Positions 52,968 to 60,586 of a DNA stretch of 64,000 nt are shown here, piece after piece. How positions within the stretch are numbered: the first letter of the stretch is position 1; every line of letters starts with the position of its first letter. The DNA comes from Bradyrhizobium cenepequi. Its GTDB lineage: Bacteria; Pseudomonadota; Alphaproteobacteria; Rhizobiales; Xanthobacteraceae. Both the position numbers and the translations under genes were made by a program. The notes beneath the pieces are model-generated. The model was not told the origin of the DNA and made no database searches. It saw only the letters and a program-made list of their open reading frames with translations. The DNA lies in NCBI RefSeq assembly GCF_020329485.1, contig NZ_JAGKJI010000002.1:310001-374000 (forward strand). The letters run 5' to 3'.

Positions 52968-54200
52968 ATGCTCAAAATGACGAGGGTCATCGCCGTGGCC
53001 CTGCCGATGCTCAGTGGTGCTGCCTACGCGCAGGATACCGTCAAGATCGGCTATATTGATCCTCTATCCGGAGGCGGCGCCAGTGTCGGCGAAGGCGGGC
53101 TGAAGACATTCCAGTATCTGGCCGATGAGCTGAATGCCAAGGGTGGTATTCTCGGCCATAAGGTCGAGATCATCCCGCTCGACAACAAGACCAATCCGCA
53201 GGAAAGCCTCATCCAGGCCCAGAAGGCGATCGATGCAGGCGCCCATTACATCACCCAGGGCAACGGCTCCTCGGTCGGCGCGGCGCTGGAGGATTTTGTT
53301 ACCAAGCACAACACGCGCAACCCCGGCAAGGAAGTGCTCTACTTCAATTATGCCGCGGTCGATCCGAGCATGACCAACGAGAAGTGCAGCTTCTGGCACT
53401 TCCGCTGGGATGCCAACTCCGACATCAAGATGGAAGCGCTGACCAGCTACATGAAGGGCAATGCGGCCATCAAGAAGGTCTACCTGATCAACCAGGACTA
53501 TTCGTTCGGCCAGTCGGTCCGGACCCAGGCGCGCAAGATGCTGGGAGAGAAGCGGCCCGATGTCCAGATTGTCGGCGACGAGCTGCACCCGCTGCTCAAG
53601 ATCACCGACTTCTCGCCCTATATCGCCAAGATCAAGGCGTCAGGCGCCGATAGCGTGGTGACCGGCAATTGGGGACAGGATTTCGCGCTGCTGCTCAAGG
53701 CGGCTGCCGATGCCGGGCTCAAGGTCAACTGGTACACCTATTATGCCGGTGGCGCCGGCGGCCCGACCGCGGTCAAGCAGACCAATCTCGATCATCAGGT
53801 GTTTCAGATCAGCGAAGGCATCCCGAACTCGGGCAACGAGGCGGCGATGGAATTCGAGAAGGCGTTCCGGGCCAAGGTCGGCCTGTCGCTCTGGTATCCG
53901 CGCGCGGTGAACGAGATGCGCATGTTCAAGGCCGCCGCCGAAAAAGCCAACTCGATTGATCCGGTGAAGGTCGCCGCCGCGCTCGAGGACCTGAAGTTTG
54001 ACGTTCTCGATGGCGGCAGCGGCGTCATGCGCAAGGACGATCATCAGTTCTTCCAGCCGATCTATATCTCTTCATTCGGCAGCCGCAGCGAGAAGGAGCC
54101 GTTCGACGAGGAGAACACCGGCTGGGGCTGGCGCCTGGTGGCAAAGATCGACACACCACAGACCATGCTGCCGACCACCTGCAAGATGAAGCGGCCATGA
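52968..54200 (+). CDS. Liv-type ABC transporter substrate-binding protein (operon 2)
   Basis: A 410-residue periplasmic binding protein. Signal peptide to about residue 21 (cleavage after AYA), mature QDTVKIGYIDPLSGGGASVG. LADELNAKGGILGHKVEIIP is LivK-like; HFRWDANSDIKMEALTSYM and TYYAGGAGGPTAVKQ are distinct from operon 1, so it probably binds a different ligand. GAGGAA lies before the ATG; a second ATG three codons on is possible. First gene of a five-gene operon. Confidence 0.9.
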   Translation: MLKMTRVIAVALPMLSGAAYAQDTVKIGYIDPLSGGGASVGEGGLKTFQYLADELNAKGGILGHKVEIIPLDNKTNPQESLIQAQKAIDAGAHYITQGNGSSVGAALEDFVTKHNTRNPGKEVLYFNYAAVDPSMTNEKCSFWHFRWDANSDIKMEALTSYMKGNAAIKKVYLINQDYSFGQSVRTQARKMLGEKRPDVQIVGDELHPLLKITDFSPYIAKIKASGADSVVTGNWGQDFALLLKAAADAGLKVNWYTYYAGGAGGPTAVKQTNLDHQVFQISEGIPNSGNEAAMEFEKAFRAKVGLSLWYPRAVNEMRMFKAAAEKANSIDPVKVAAALEDLKFDVLDGGSGVMRKDDHQFFQPIYISSFGSRSEKEPFDEENTGWGWRLVAKIDTPQTMLPTTCKMKRP

Positions 54201-54209
54201 TGCGCACGG

Positions 54210-54247
54210 CGTCCGTCCCGTTCCGGACATCCGGAACGGGACGGACG
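54210..54247 (+). promoter_or_regulatory. Strong stem-loop between binding-protein gene and livH (operon 2)
   Basis: CGTCCGTCCCGTTCCGG and CCGGAACGGGACGGACG are perfect 17-bp arms around ACAT, starting 9 bases after the binding-protein stop. Only TTT follows, so it looks like an mRNA-stabilising or partial-termination structure that lowers permease relative to binding protein. Confidence 0.7.
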
Positions 54248-54337
54248 TTTGCGTCGGCGGCTGTCATGCCGGAATCGATGGGGACTTTTCGAGTCTCTGC
54301 TCCGCGATCGTACGGGGCAGACACTAATGGATGAACC

Positions 54338-55285
54338 GTGCTTGAGCTGATCGTGATTTCTACGCTCAATGGCGTCCTGTTCGGGATGCTGTTGTTCCTC
54401 TTGTCCAGCGGTCTGACCGTGATCTTCAGCATGATGGGCGTGCTTAATTTCGCCCACGCCAGTTTTTACATGCTGGGCGCGTTCTTCGGCTATCAGCTCA
54501 CGAAGTGGATCGGGTTCTGGCCCGCGCTGGTGCTGGCGCCTTTGCTTGTGGCGGCGGTCGGCATGGCTGTCGAGCGTTACGGACTGCGCAACACCCACAA
54601 GCATGGACACGTCGCCGAATTGCTGCTGACGTTCGGGCTCGCTTTCGCCATCGAGGAAATCGTCTCGATGATCTGGGGCAAGAGCCCGGTGGATTATCGG
54701 GTGCCGGCAGCGCTCGACTTTCCAGCCCTCACGGTTTTTTCCACCAACTATCCTGCCTACAAGATTTTCATGCTGGCGATCTCGGCGCTGATCTTCGTTG
54801 CGCTCTTGATTGCGCTCAAGCGCACCCGGGTCGGACTCATCGTGCAGGCGGCGCTTACTCACCCACACATGGTCGGGCATCTCGGCCATAATGTCGGGCA
54901 GGTGTTCATGCTGGTGTTCGGCGTTGGCAGCGCGCTCGCCGGTCTCGCCGGCGTCATCGCCGGTCCGGCGCTGGTGACCCAATCCGACATGGCCGCCTTG
55001 CTCGGCCCCATCCTGTTCGTCGTCATCGTGTTCGGCGGCCTCGGCTCGTTGCCCGGCGCGTTCATCGCCTCGCTCTTCATCGGGCTCGTGCAGACCTTTG
55101 CGGTGGCGCTGAACGGCTCGCTTGCCAGCGCGTTCGGGCCGCTGGATCCTAGCATCGGCCCATCGGTCCTCACCGATATCTGGAATGTCACGATCGCCCA
55201 GATCGCCCCGGTTCTGCCTTATGTGCTGCTGGTGTTCATCCTGATCGTCCGTCCCATGGGCCTTCTCGGGACGCGCGAAACATGA
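54338..55285 (+). CDS. Branched-chain amino acid ABC transporter permease LivH-type (operon 2)
   Basis: A 315-residue permease read from GTG; no ATG is available near the conserved N-terminus. GVLNFAHASFYMLGAFFG is the LivH signature and GGLGSLPGAFIASL the ATPase-contact loop. About eight helices. The stop overlaps the livM start (ATGA). Confidence 0.9.
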   Translation: MLELIVISTLNGVLFGMLLFLLSSGLTVIFSMMGVLNFAHASFYMLGAFFGYQLTKWIGFWPALVLAPLLVAAVGMAVERYGLRNTHKHGHVAELLLTFGLAFAIEEIVSMIWGKSPVDYRVPAALDFPALTVFSTNYPAYKIFMLAISALIFVALLIALKRTRVGLIVQAALTHPHMVGHLGHNVGQVFMLVFGVGSALAGLAGVIAGPALVTQSDMAALLGPILFVVIVFGGLGSLPGAFIASLFIGLVQTFAVALNGSLASAFGPLDPSIGPSVLTDIWNVTIAQIAPVLPYVLLVFILIVRPMGLLGTRET

Positions 55286-56586
55286 CCAGCACCGTCACCT
55301 CCGCGTCTGACATCGCTGCGAAGTCATCCGGCCAAAACCTGCGCTTCTACGGCGTGTGGGTGGTCGCGGCGATTGCACTCGTCGCCTTGCCCTTGATCTT
55401 CTCCTCGGGCGGCTCGCTCACCTCCTTCAGCCTGATCGGCATCGCGATCATCTTCGCGCTGTCCTACAACATTCTCCTTGGCGAGACCGGGCTGTTGTCG
55501 TTCGGCCACGCGGTTCATTACGGCCTCGGCGGCTTTGCCGCCGTCCACCTCATGAATGCCGTGACGGCACACGGATGGCCGATTCCGCTGCCCCTGATTC
55601 CGCTGGTCGGCGGCATCGGCGGCCTCGGCCTCGCGCTCCTGATCGGCTGGGTGATGACCCGGCGCGCCGGCACGGTATTCGCGATGATCTCGCTCGGCAT
55701 CGGCGAACTGGTCGCGTCCTCATCGCTGATCCTGCGCAGCGTATTCGGCGGCGAATCCGGGATCAGCACCGATCGCACGGCGCTGCCGCATATCTTCGGC
55801 TGGACCTTCGGGCCGCAAATTCAGGTCTATTATCTGATCGCTTTCTGGGTGCTGGTTTCGGCGATCGCGATGTGCGCGCTTACCCGTACGCCGCTGGGGC
55901 GCATCTGCAACGCCGTTCGCGATAATCCCGGACGGGTCGAGTTCATCGGTTACGATCCTCACGTCGTCCGCTATCTCGCCTACTGTTTCGCCGGCTTCTT
56001 TGCCGGCATCGCGGGCGGTTTGGCCGCCATCAATTTCGAGATCGCGAACTCCGCCTATCTCGGCGCGGTGCAGTCCGGCATGGTGCTGTTCGCGACCTTC
56101 ATCGGCGGTGCTTCCTACTTCTTCGGTCCGATCCTGGGCGCCATCCTCGTGACCTATCTGCAACTCGGGCTGACAAGCGTGACCAGCGTGTGGCAGCTCT
56201 ATTTCGGCATCATCTTCATCGGCATCGTGATGTTCGCACCGGGCGGCATCGCCGGCCTTCTGATGATGCACCGGCCGCTGATCCGCGCCAGGACGCTTGG
56301 CATGGTGATCCCATCCTATCTGGTCGCGGCGCTCCCGACGCTGGCGCTGGCCTGCGGCGTCATCCTTGTCATCGAGACGGTGGCACGCTACGCCACGGGC
56401 GGAGGCGAGGGCAGCATCGTCAGACTGTTCGGCATTCCCTTCAACACGACCGCGCCTGCAACCTGGGGCACCGCGGCCGTCCTGGTGGTCGGCGGCTTCA
56501 TTGTCGCCCGCATCACCTGGCGGCGCATCACTGAGGCCTGGGACCGCGCCGCCAGCATCGCCCGCGACCGGGGGTATCTCGCGTGA
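55282..56586 (+). CDS. Branched-chain amino acid ABC transporter permease LivM-type (operon 2)
   Basis: A 434-residue permease, over 100 residues longer than the operon 1 counterpart. The core (YNILLGETGLLSFGHAVHYG, then GGASYFFGPILGAILVTYL) is followed by a C-terminal extension with two further hydrophobic segments (about 340-362 and 390-408). The extension is found in a subset of LivM proteins; its role is unknown. Overlaps livH and livG by four bases each. Confidence 0.88.
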   Translation: MTSTVTSASDIAAKSSGQNLRFYGVWVVAAIALVALPLIFSSGGSLTSFSLIGIAIIFALSYNILLGETGLLSFGHAVHYGLGGFAAVHLMNAVTAHGWPIPLPLIPLVGGIGGLGLALLIGWVMTRRAGTVFAMISLGIGELVASSSLILRSVFGGESGISTDRTALPHIFGWTFGPQIQVYYLIAFWVLVSAIAMCALTRTPLGRICNAVRDNPGRVEFIGYDPHVVRYLAYCFAGFFAGIAGGLAAINFEIANSAYLGAVQSGMVLFATFIGGASYFFGPILGAILVTYLQLGLTSVTSVWQLYFGIIFIGIVMFAPGGIAGLLMMHRPLIRARTLGMVIPSYLVAALPTLALACGVILVIETVARYATGGGEGSIVRLFGIPFNTTAPATWGTAAVLVVGGFIVARITWRRITEAWDRAASIARDRGYLA

Positions 56587-57332
56587 CGCCAGCCATCGAA
56601 GTTCGTGCCGTCGAAAAGCACTTCGGCAACGTCAGCATCATCAAGGACCTCAATCTGAGCGTCGCGCAGGGTGAGCGCCACGCCATCATTGGTCCCAACG
56701 GGGCTGGCAAGTCCACGACATTCAACCTGATCAGCGGCTATCTCAGCCCGAGTTCGGGTGAGATCCGGCTCAACGGCGATGTGATCTCGGGATTGCGGCC
56801 GTTCGAGATCAATCGCCGCGGTCTGTCGCGTTCGTTCCAAGTGACCAACGTGTTCGCCCGCATGACGGTGTGGGAGAATGTCCGCTGCGCCGTGCTTTGG
56901 GCCACCGGCCACCGTTACGCGTTCTGGAAGAACGTGGACGACCTGCCGGAGGTGCGACGACGCACCGCCGAGATTCTGGATGACATCCACTTAAGCCATC
57001 GCCGCGACGTGCCGGCAGGACTTCTCACCTATGCCGAGCAGCGCGAACTGGAGATCGGCATTACCATCGCAGGCGGCGCCAACGTTATCATGCTGGACGA
57101 ACCGACCGCGGGCATGAGCCATGCGGAAACCGAACGCGCCGTCGCCCTGATCCGCCGCCTCACCGAAGGGCGCACGCTCGTGATCGTCGAGCACGACATG
57201 AGCGTGGTGTTCGGCCTTGCCGACCGCATCTCGGTCCTGGTCTACGGCAACATCATCGCCTCCGGCACGCCCGAGGAGATCCGGGCAAACCCGAAGGTCA
57301 AGGAAGCCTATCTCGGCGAAGAGGCGCACTGA
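56583..57332 (+). CDS. ABC transporter ATP-binding protein LivG-type (operon 2)
   Basis: A 249-residue ATPase starting with GTG inside the GTGA overlap with livM. Walker A GPNGAGKST is intact, GLSRSFQVTNVFARMTV is the LivG Q-loop region, Walker B is VIMLDEPTAGM and the switch His lies in IVEHDM. The signature segment reads TYAEQRELEIGITIA, a weak LSGGQ equivalent as usual in LivG. It shares its last base with the livF start. Confidence 0.9.
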   Translation: MTPAIEVRAVEKHFGNVSIIKDLNLSVAQGERHAIIGPNGAGKSTTFNLISGYLSPSSGEIRLNGDVISGLRPFEINRRGLSRSFQVTNVFARMTVWENVRCAVLWATGHRYAFWKNVDDLPEVRRRTAEILDDIHLSHRRDVPAGLLTYAEQRELEIGITIAGGANVIMLDEPTAGMSHAETERAVALIRRLTEGRTLVIVEHDMSVVFGLADRISVLVYGNIIASGTPEEIRANPKVKEAYLGEEAH

Positions 57333-58027
57333 TGCTCGAGGTCAGGGATCTGCATGCCTATTACGGCAAGAGCCACATCCTCCAGGGTGTCGACCTTTCC
57401 ATCGCGGCCGGGGAGGTGGTGAGCCTGCTTGGCCGCAACGGCGTCGGCCGCTCCACCACGGTGAAGGCGATCATGGGCGAGGTGCCACCCCAGGGCACCA
57501 TCCGCTTCAAGGGACAGGAGATCGCCGGGCTGCCGAGCTACAAGATCGCGCGCCTGGGGCTCGGCTATGTGCCGGAGCATCGCGACATCTTCCCCGGGCT
57601 GACAGTCCGGCAGAATCTCCTGCTCGGCATCAAGAACACGCGTCGGCCCGGCAAATGGCGGTTGCAGGACATGCTTGACATGTTCCCCAATCTCGCGGCA
57701 CGCGCCGATACGCCCGCCGGCGTGCTGTCCGGCGGCGAAAAGCAGATGCTGACCACCTGCCGGACGCTGATGGGAGACCCCGAGCTCATCATGATCGATG
57801 AGCCCACGGAAGGGCTGGCGCCGCTGATCGTGCAGCAGGTAGGAGACCTGATCGCGCATATCGCCAAGGCGGGCGTTGCGATCCTGCTGGTCGAGCAGAA
57901 GCTGTCCATCGCGCTCAGGATTTCGCATCGGGTCTACATCATGGGCCACGGCGGCATCGTGTTCGAAGGCACGCCGGACGAACTCCGAGCCAACGACGCC
58001 ATCCGCAAGGAATGGCTGGAAGTGTAG
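57332..58027 (+). CDS. ABC transporter ATP-binding protein LivF-type with Arg in Walker A (operon 2)
   Basis: A 231-residue LivF-like ATPase. The Walker A loop reads GRNGVGRST, with Arg (CGC) where ATP-binding cassettes have Lys. The Q-loop region, the signature LSGGEKQMLTTCRTL, Walker B ELIMIDEPTEGLAP and the switch stretch LLVEQKL are intact. The operon 1 LivF has the normal GAGKTT. From memory the VGRST variant recurs in some proteobacterial LivF proteins, so it may be a subfamily trait rather than a fresh mutation. ATP hydrolysis at this site may be slow, leaving LivG as the main motor. Confidence 0.9.
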   Translation: MLEVRDLHAYYGKSHILQGVDLSIAAGEVVSLLGRNGVGRSTTVKAIMGEVPPQGTIRFKGQEIAGLPSYKIARLGLGYVPEHRDIFPGLTVRQNLLLGIKNTRRPGKWRLQDMLDMFPNLAARADTPAGVLSGGEKQMLTTCRTLMGDPELIMIDEPTEGLAPLIVQQVGDLIAHIAKAGVAILLVEQKLSIALRISHRVYIMGHGGIVFEGTPDELRANDAIRKEWLEV

Positions 58028-58046
58028 ACGCTGCACTTGCAGCTGA

Positions 58047-58379
58047 TCAGTGGACCGATGTCTTGGACAGAAGGTTTAGCACCAGGACGCCCGCCACGAT
58101 CAGGCCCATCCCGACGAAGCCCGCAAAGTCGGGGCGCTGTCCATAGATCGCCCACGCAATGAGCGCGACCAATACAATACCGCCGCCTGCCCAGACCGCG
58201 TAGGCGATGCCGAGCGGTATGCGATCAAGCGTCTTGGCGAGTAACAGGAAGGCGATACCGTAACCAACCAGAACCAATACGGAAGGGCCCAGCCTGGTAA
58301 ATCCCTCGGAGGCCTTCATCGCGCTCGTGGCGACAACCTCGACAACAATGGCGAGGGCGAGGACCGCGTAGGGTGGCAT
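58047..58379 (-). CDS. SMR family multidrug efflux protein, EmrE-type
   Basis: A 110-residue four-helix transporter. The essential Glu14 is in TM1 ([20 protein letters not shown]), and [20 protein letters not shown] forms TM3. Sequence and length match EmrE (quaternary ammonium exporter) better than the guanidinium exporter SugE/Gdx. It works as an antiparallel dimer exchanging cations for protons. Its GGAGG ribosome site is inside an inverted repeat in the leader. It is convergent with livF of operon 2. Confidence 0.9.
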   Translation of the reverse strand: MPPYAVLALAIVVEVVATSAMKASEGFTRLGPSVLVLVGYGIAFLLLAKTLDRIPLGIAYAVWAGGGIVLVALIAWAIYGQRPDFAGFVGMGLIVAGVLVLNLLSKTSVH

Positions 58380-58385
58380 TCAAAA

Positions 58386-58428
58386 CCTCCATGCATCTGG
58401 AGGCATCGGATGATCAGAAATTCCTCCA
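58386..58428 (-). promoter_or_regulatory. Possible ribosome-site-masking leader of the SMR gene
   Basis: Read on the minus strand: TGGAGG, then CCTCCA 19 bases later, then TGGAGG after 6 more bases. The last copy is the ribosome site, 6 bases from the ATG. CCTCCA can pair with either copy, so the ribosome site could be hidden or free. Only 6-bp helices are involved; the model is inference. Confidence 0.4.
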
Positions 58429-58630
58429 ATCGTCACGTTCACCTTTATGTGAGCTCGCAACCGCGCCTTGCCCGCGTGAGACTGGCATCAGGGGTGTGTC
58501 ATATGTGCCGCACTGTGGACCTATTCCTCGAACGAGTTCAATCTGCCGCACTGTGGTCGCATTCCGACGTTCATGGTCGGGAGGAGCGCAGGTTATCGCC
58601 TTGTTCCTTCTACGTTGGAGAGAAAATACC

Positions 58631-58819
58631 GTGAAGAAAATCGTGATTGCAGTCGGCGCAACGCTTGCCATGGTGACCGTCGCCAGCGCGGCCGACCTCC
58701 CGCGCCGAGAGCCCGTGCCCGCCTATCCGCAGGCTCCCATCGGCAAGATGCCGATTGGCAAGACCCCGGTCGGGAAGACTCCCGTCGGCAAGACGCCTGT
58801 CATTCCGCCGCGCTACTGA
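58631..58819 (+). CDS. Small exported peptide with GK(T/M)P(V/I) pentapeptide repeats
   Basis: A 62-residue product read from GTG with TTGGAGAG upstream. A short signal peptide (KKIVIAVGATLAMVTVASA, cleavage near 20-21) precedes ADLPRREPVPAYPQAP and four tandem pentapeptides of the type GK-[MT]-P-[IV]; it ends IPPRY. The DNA repeats are 15 bases each. It is probably periplasmic and unstructured. No family recognised. The preceding 250 bases carry no gene. Confidence 0.6.
   Translation: MKKIVIAVGATLAMVTVASAADLPRREPVPAYPQAPIGKMPIGKTPVGKTPVGKTPVIPPRY
58742..58801 (+). repeat. Four tandem 15-bp coding repeats
   Basis: Four in-frame units starting GG(C/G)AAGA, each coding GK-[MT]-P-[IV]. Third-position changes between units show that selection keeps the peptide rather than the DNA. 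Confidence 0.75.
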
Positions 58820-58879
58820 CGCGATACTCGGCTCTCGTTGAATCCCGGGCTTTATCGTCGACGGTTAAGGGAGCAAAGC

Positions 58880-59587
58880 GTGGCAAACAGCCTGACGAGA
58901 TCAGGACGATGCTTGCTTGCGGGATTCACACTCGCAGTTTTGCTCCCGGCCATAGTCCAATCGGCTGCTGCTCAAGAGGCTGACGCTCGCGTCAGCTCGG
59001 AACGCGTCATTTCCCAGAAGCGGGAGGTCTACAAGCGCACCGCCAACGCGAATGCGCTTGTTTCCAGTGATGCGGTCACTGATTCGCAACCAGCGCCACC
59101 GTCGCCTCGAAAGTTGACGTCGAGATCCGCGAAGGGTCCGTACTACGTTGATTTCAGGGCCCGAACAGCGGCGAGCTGGGGCCATGCTTTCGTCTGGTAT
59201 GGGAAGACGAGCGAGCGAGCGGTTGATGTCGCGGGTCTTACCCCTGCGGGAGACACCTTGGCCTATGTAGTTGGTCATCTGACGGTGGTGCCGTCGGAGA
59301 CCGGCGCAAGCTATGGCGATCTTGATCCGGACTACCTGACCGCGAGTTACCGGGTTTACTTGAATGAGGCGGACGCAAAACGGGTTTTCGCCTACATCAA
59401 GAAACTGCAGGCGAATTCACCGGTCTGGAACGCTGAAACATTCAATTGCACCGGGTTTATCGGTGACATCGCGACTTTCATGGGATTGAAAGTTCCTCAC
59501 CGCTGGCAGCGTCCAGAGGAGTACGTCAACAATCTCAAAGCGATGAATGGCGGACGCCAGATCGTGCGTCTGCAGCCAGAACAATAG
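58880..59587 (+). CDS. Exported protein with LRAT/NlpC-like (permuted papain-fold) features
   Basis: A 235-residue exported protein. I use GTG at 58880 because GGGAG lies before it and the product then starts with a signal peptide (SGRCLLAGFTLAVLLPAIV, cleavage after AAA-Q). The mature part has a 60-residue polar linker, then ASWGHAFVWYGK with a His and, 90 residues later, WNAETFNCTGFIGDIATFMG with a Cys. His before Cys in an NC motif is the order in permuted papain-fold (LRAT/YiiX-like) enzymes. It may be a peptidase, amidase or acyltransferase of the envelope. The family assignment is inference. Confidence 0.6.
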   Translation: MANSLTRSGRCLLAGFTLAVLLPAIVQSAAAQEADARVSSERVISQKREVYKRTANANALVSSDAVTDSQPAPPSPRKLTSRSAKGPYYVDFRARTAASWGHAFVWYGKTSERAVDVAGLTPAGDTLAYVVGHLTVVPSETGASYGDLDPDYLTASYRVYLNEADAKRVFAYIKKLQANSPVWNAETFNCTGFIGDIATFMGLKVPHRWQRPEEYVNNLKAMNGGRQIVRLQPEQ

Positions 59588-59613
59588 CGCGCCTTCGTTT
59601 TTGGCCTGAGCTT

Positions 59614-59901
59614 TCAGGCAGCGGATCGGTTTTTGATCGCGCCGACGATGGCCGTCAGGATCGCGCCACCTGCGCCGCCACCGATCACCTGGGTAATGAT
59701 TGACCCAATGTCGAAATTGCCGCCCTCGATCGATGAGGCGACCGCCGGCCACACCAGCGTGATGATCTGACCGAGAACGCCTCCGCCGACAAGGCCGGCA
59801 ATCGTGTTGCCCAGCATGCCCAAATCAAAGGTCTGGGACGACTTTCCCACCGCGTTTCCGCCGAGGGCACCCGCTACCACGTTGATGAGAATCTGCTCCA
59901 T
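59614..59901 (-). CDS. Small Gly-rich membrane protein
   Basis: A 95-residue protein with GGGGAGG before its ATG. Three Gly/Ala-rich hydrophobic segments (about 5-18, 29-52, 65-88; LGNTIAGLVGGGVLGQIITL) suggest a small membrane protein or glycine-zipper assembly. No defined family. It follows a GlsB-type gene on the same strand (50 bases apart), so a shared stress-response operon is likely. Confidence 0.65.
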   Translation of the reverse strand: MEQILINVVAGALGGNAVGKSSQTFDLGMLGNTIAGLVGGGVLGQIITLVWPAVASSIEGGNFDIGSIITQVIGGGAGGAILTAIVGAIKNRSAA

Positions 59902-59951
59902 AAGAAGCCTCCCCTTGGGTGCAGAAAGAGATTCTTGGCCTTTCAAATGCG

Positions 59952-60212
59952 CTAAGCAGTCCGGCCCCTGATCGCCCGCCACAGGAAGATAATGATGCAG
60001 GCGCCGATGAATCCGGCGACCAGGTAGCCGATCCATCCGCCGAGCACGATGCCAAACAGGCCGAGCAGCCAATTTGCCAACGCAGCGCCAACGATACCAA
60101 GGATGATGTTCATCAGAATGCCGGTGCCGGACTTCATGAACATCTCGGCGAACCAGCCGGCCAAACCGCCAACTATGATTGCAGCAATCCAGCCAATCTC
60201 CGCTTCCTGCAT
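59952..60212 (-). CDS. GlsB/YeaQ/YmgE family stress-response membrane protein
   Basis: An 86-residue protein with three membrane helices and the family pattern WIAAIIVGGLAGWFAEMFMK, TGILMNIILGIVGAALANWL and GYLVAGFIGACIIIFLWR. These transglycosylase-associated proteins are widespread and often induced by acid or osmotic stress; their biochemical role is unknown. GGGGAG lies upstream of the ATG. Probably the first gene of a two-gene unit. Confidence 0.88.
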   Translation of the reverse strand: MQEAEIGWIAAIIVGGLAGWFAEMFMKSGTGILMNIILGIVGAALANWLLGLFGIVLGGWIGYLVAGFIGACIIIFLWRAIRGRTA

Positions 60213-60586
60213 CTGGATACTCCCCGTGATTGTGTCCCGATACTACCACAACGCGTAGCCGATTCGCTGGTACAAACGTGTGTGCGTTGCACAGCAGCCG
60301 TGCACGCTTGCGCCAGCAGCCACGCTCCCGGCCCGGTTGTGGTTCTTCCGGAGCAGCCCAATCGGGGGTCGCGCCCGACTTGCCGCAAGCCGACTTGGTC
60401 TAGAGCATGATCCGGAAAAGTGGATATCGGTTTTCCCTCGCGACAAACGCGAAGCGTTTGCGCGGAGATCATGCTCAAACAAAGAGCTAAAGCGGGATGA
60501 CGATTCGAAGAAAAGTCATCACGCTTTAGTCTGCACGCCGATCGACGTTCTTCCGGCGCCGAGCCGTCTTGCGACCCGCAACGAAC
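60213..60586. other. 374-base intergenic stretch
   Basis: The right 130 bases are a family E repeat. The left part should contain the promoter of the GlsB-type gene. No gene seen. Confidence 0.55.
60402..60529. repeat. Palindromic repeat, family E (copy 3)
   Basis: GAGCATGATCCGGAAAAGTGG (in part) and CGGAGATCATGCTC outer arms; inner CGCGACAAACGCGAAGCGTTTGCGCG palindrome (shown in part); then a second hairpin CTAAAGCG...CGCTTTAG. It lies at the 3' end of the TonB-receptor gene. Confidence 0.8.

Noticed and set aside
58386..58428. Guanidine-II (mini-ykkC) riboswitch before the SMR gene
   Set aside because: The hairpin loop is GATGCA rather than ACGR and only one clear hairpin is present; the protein is EmrE-like rather than SugE/Gdx-like.
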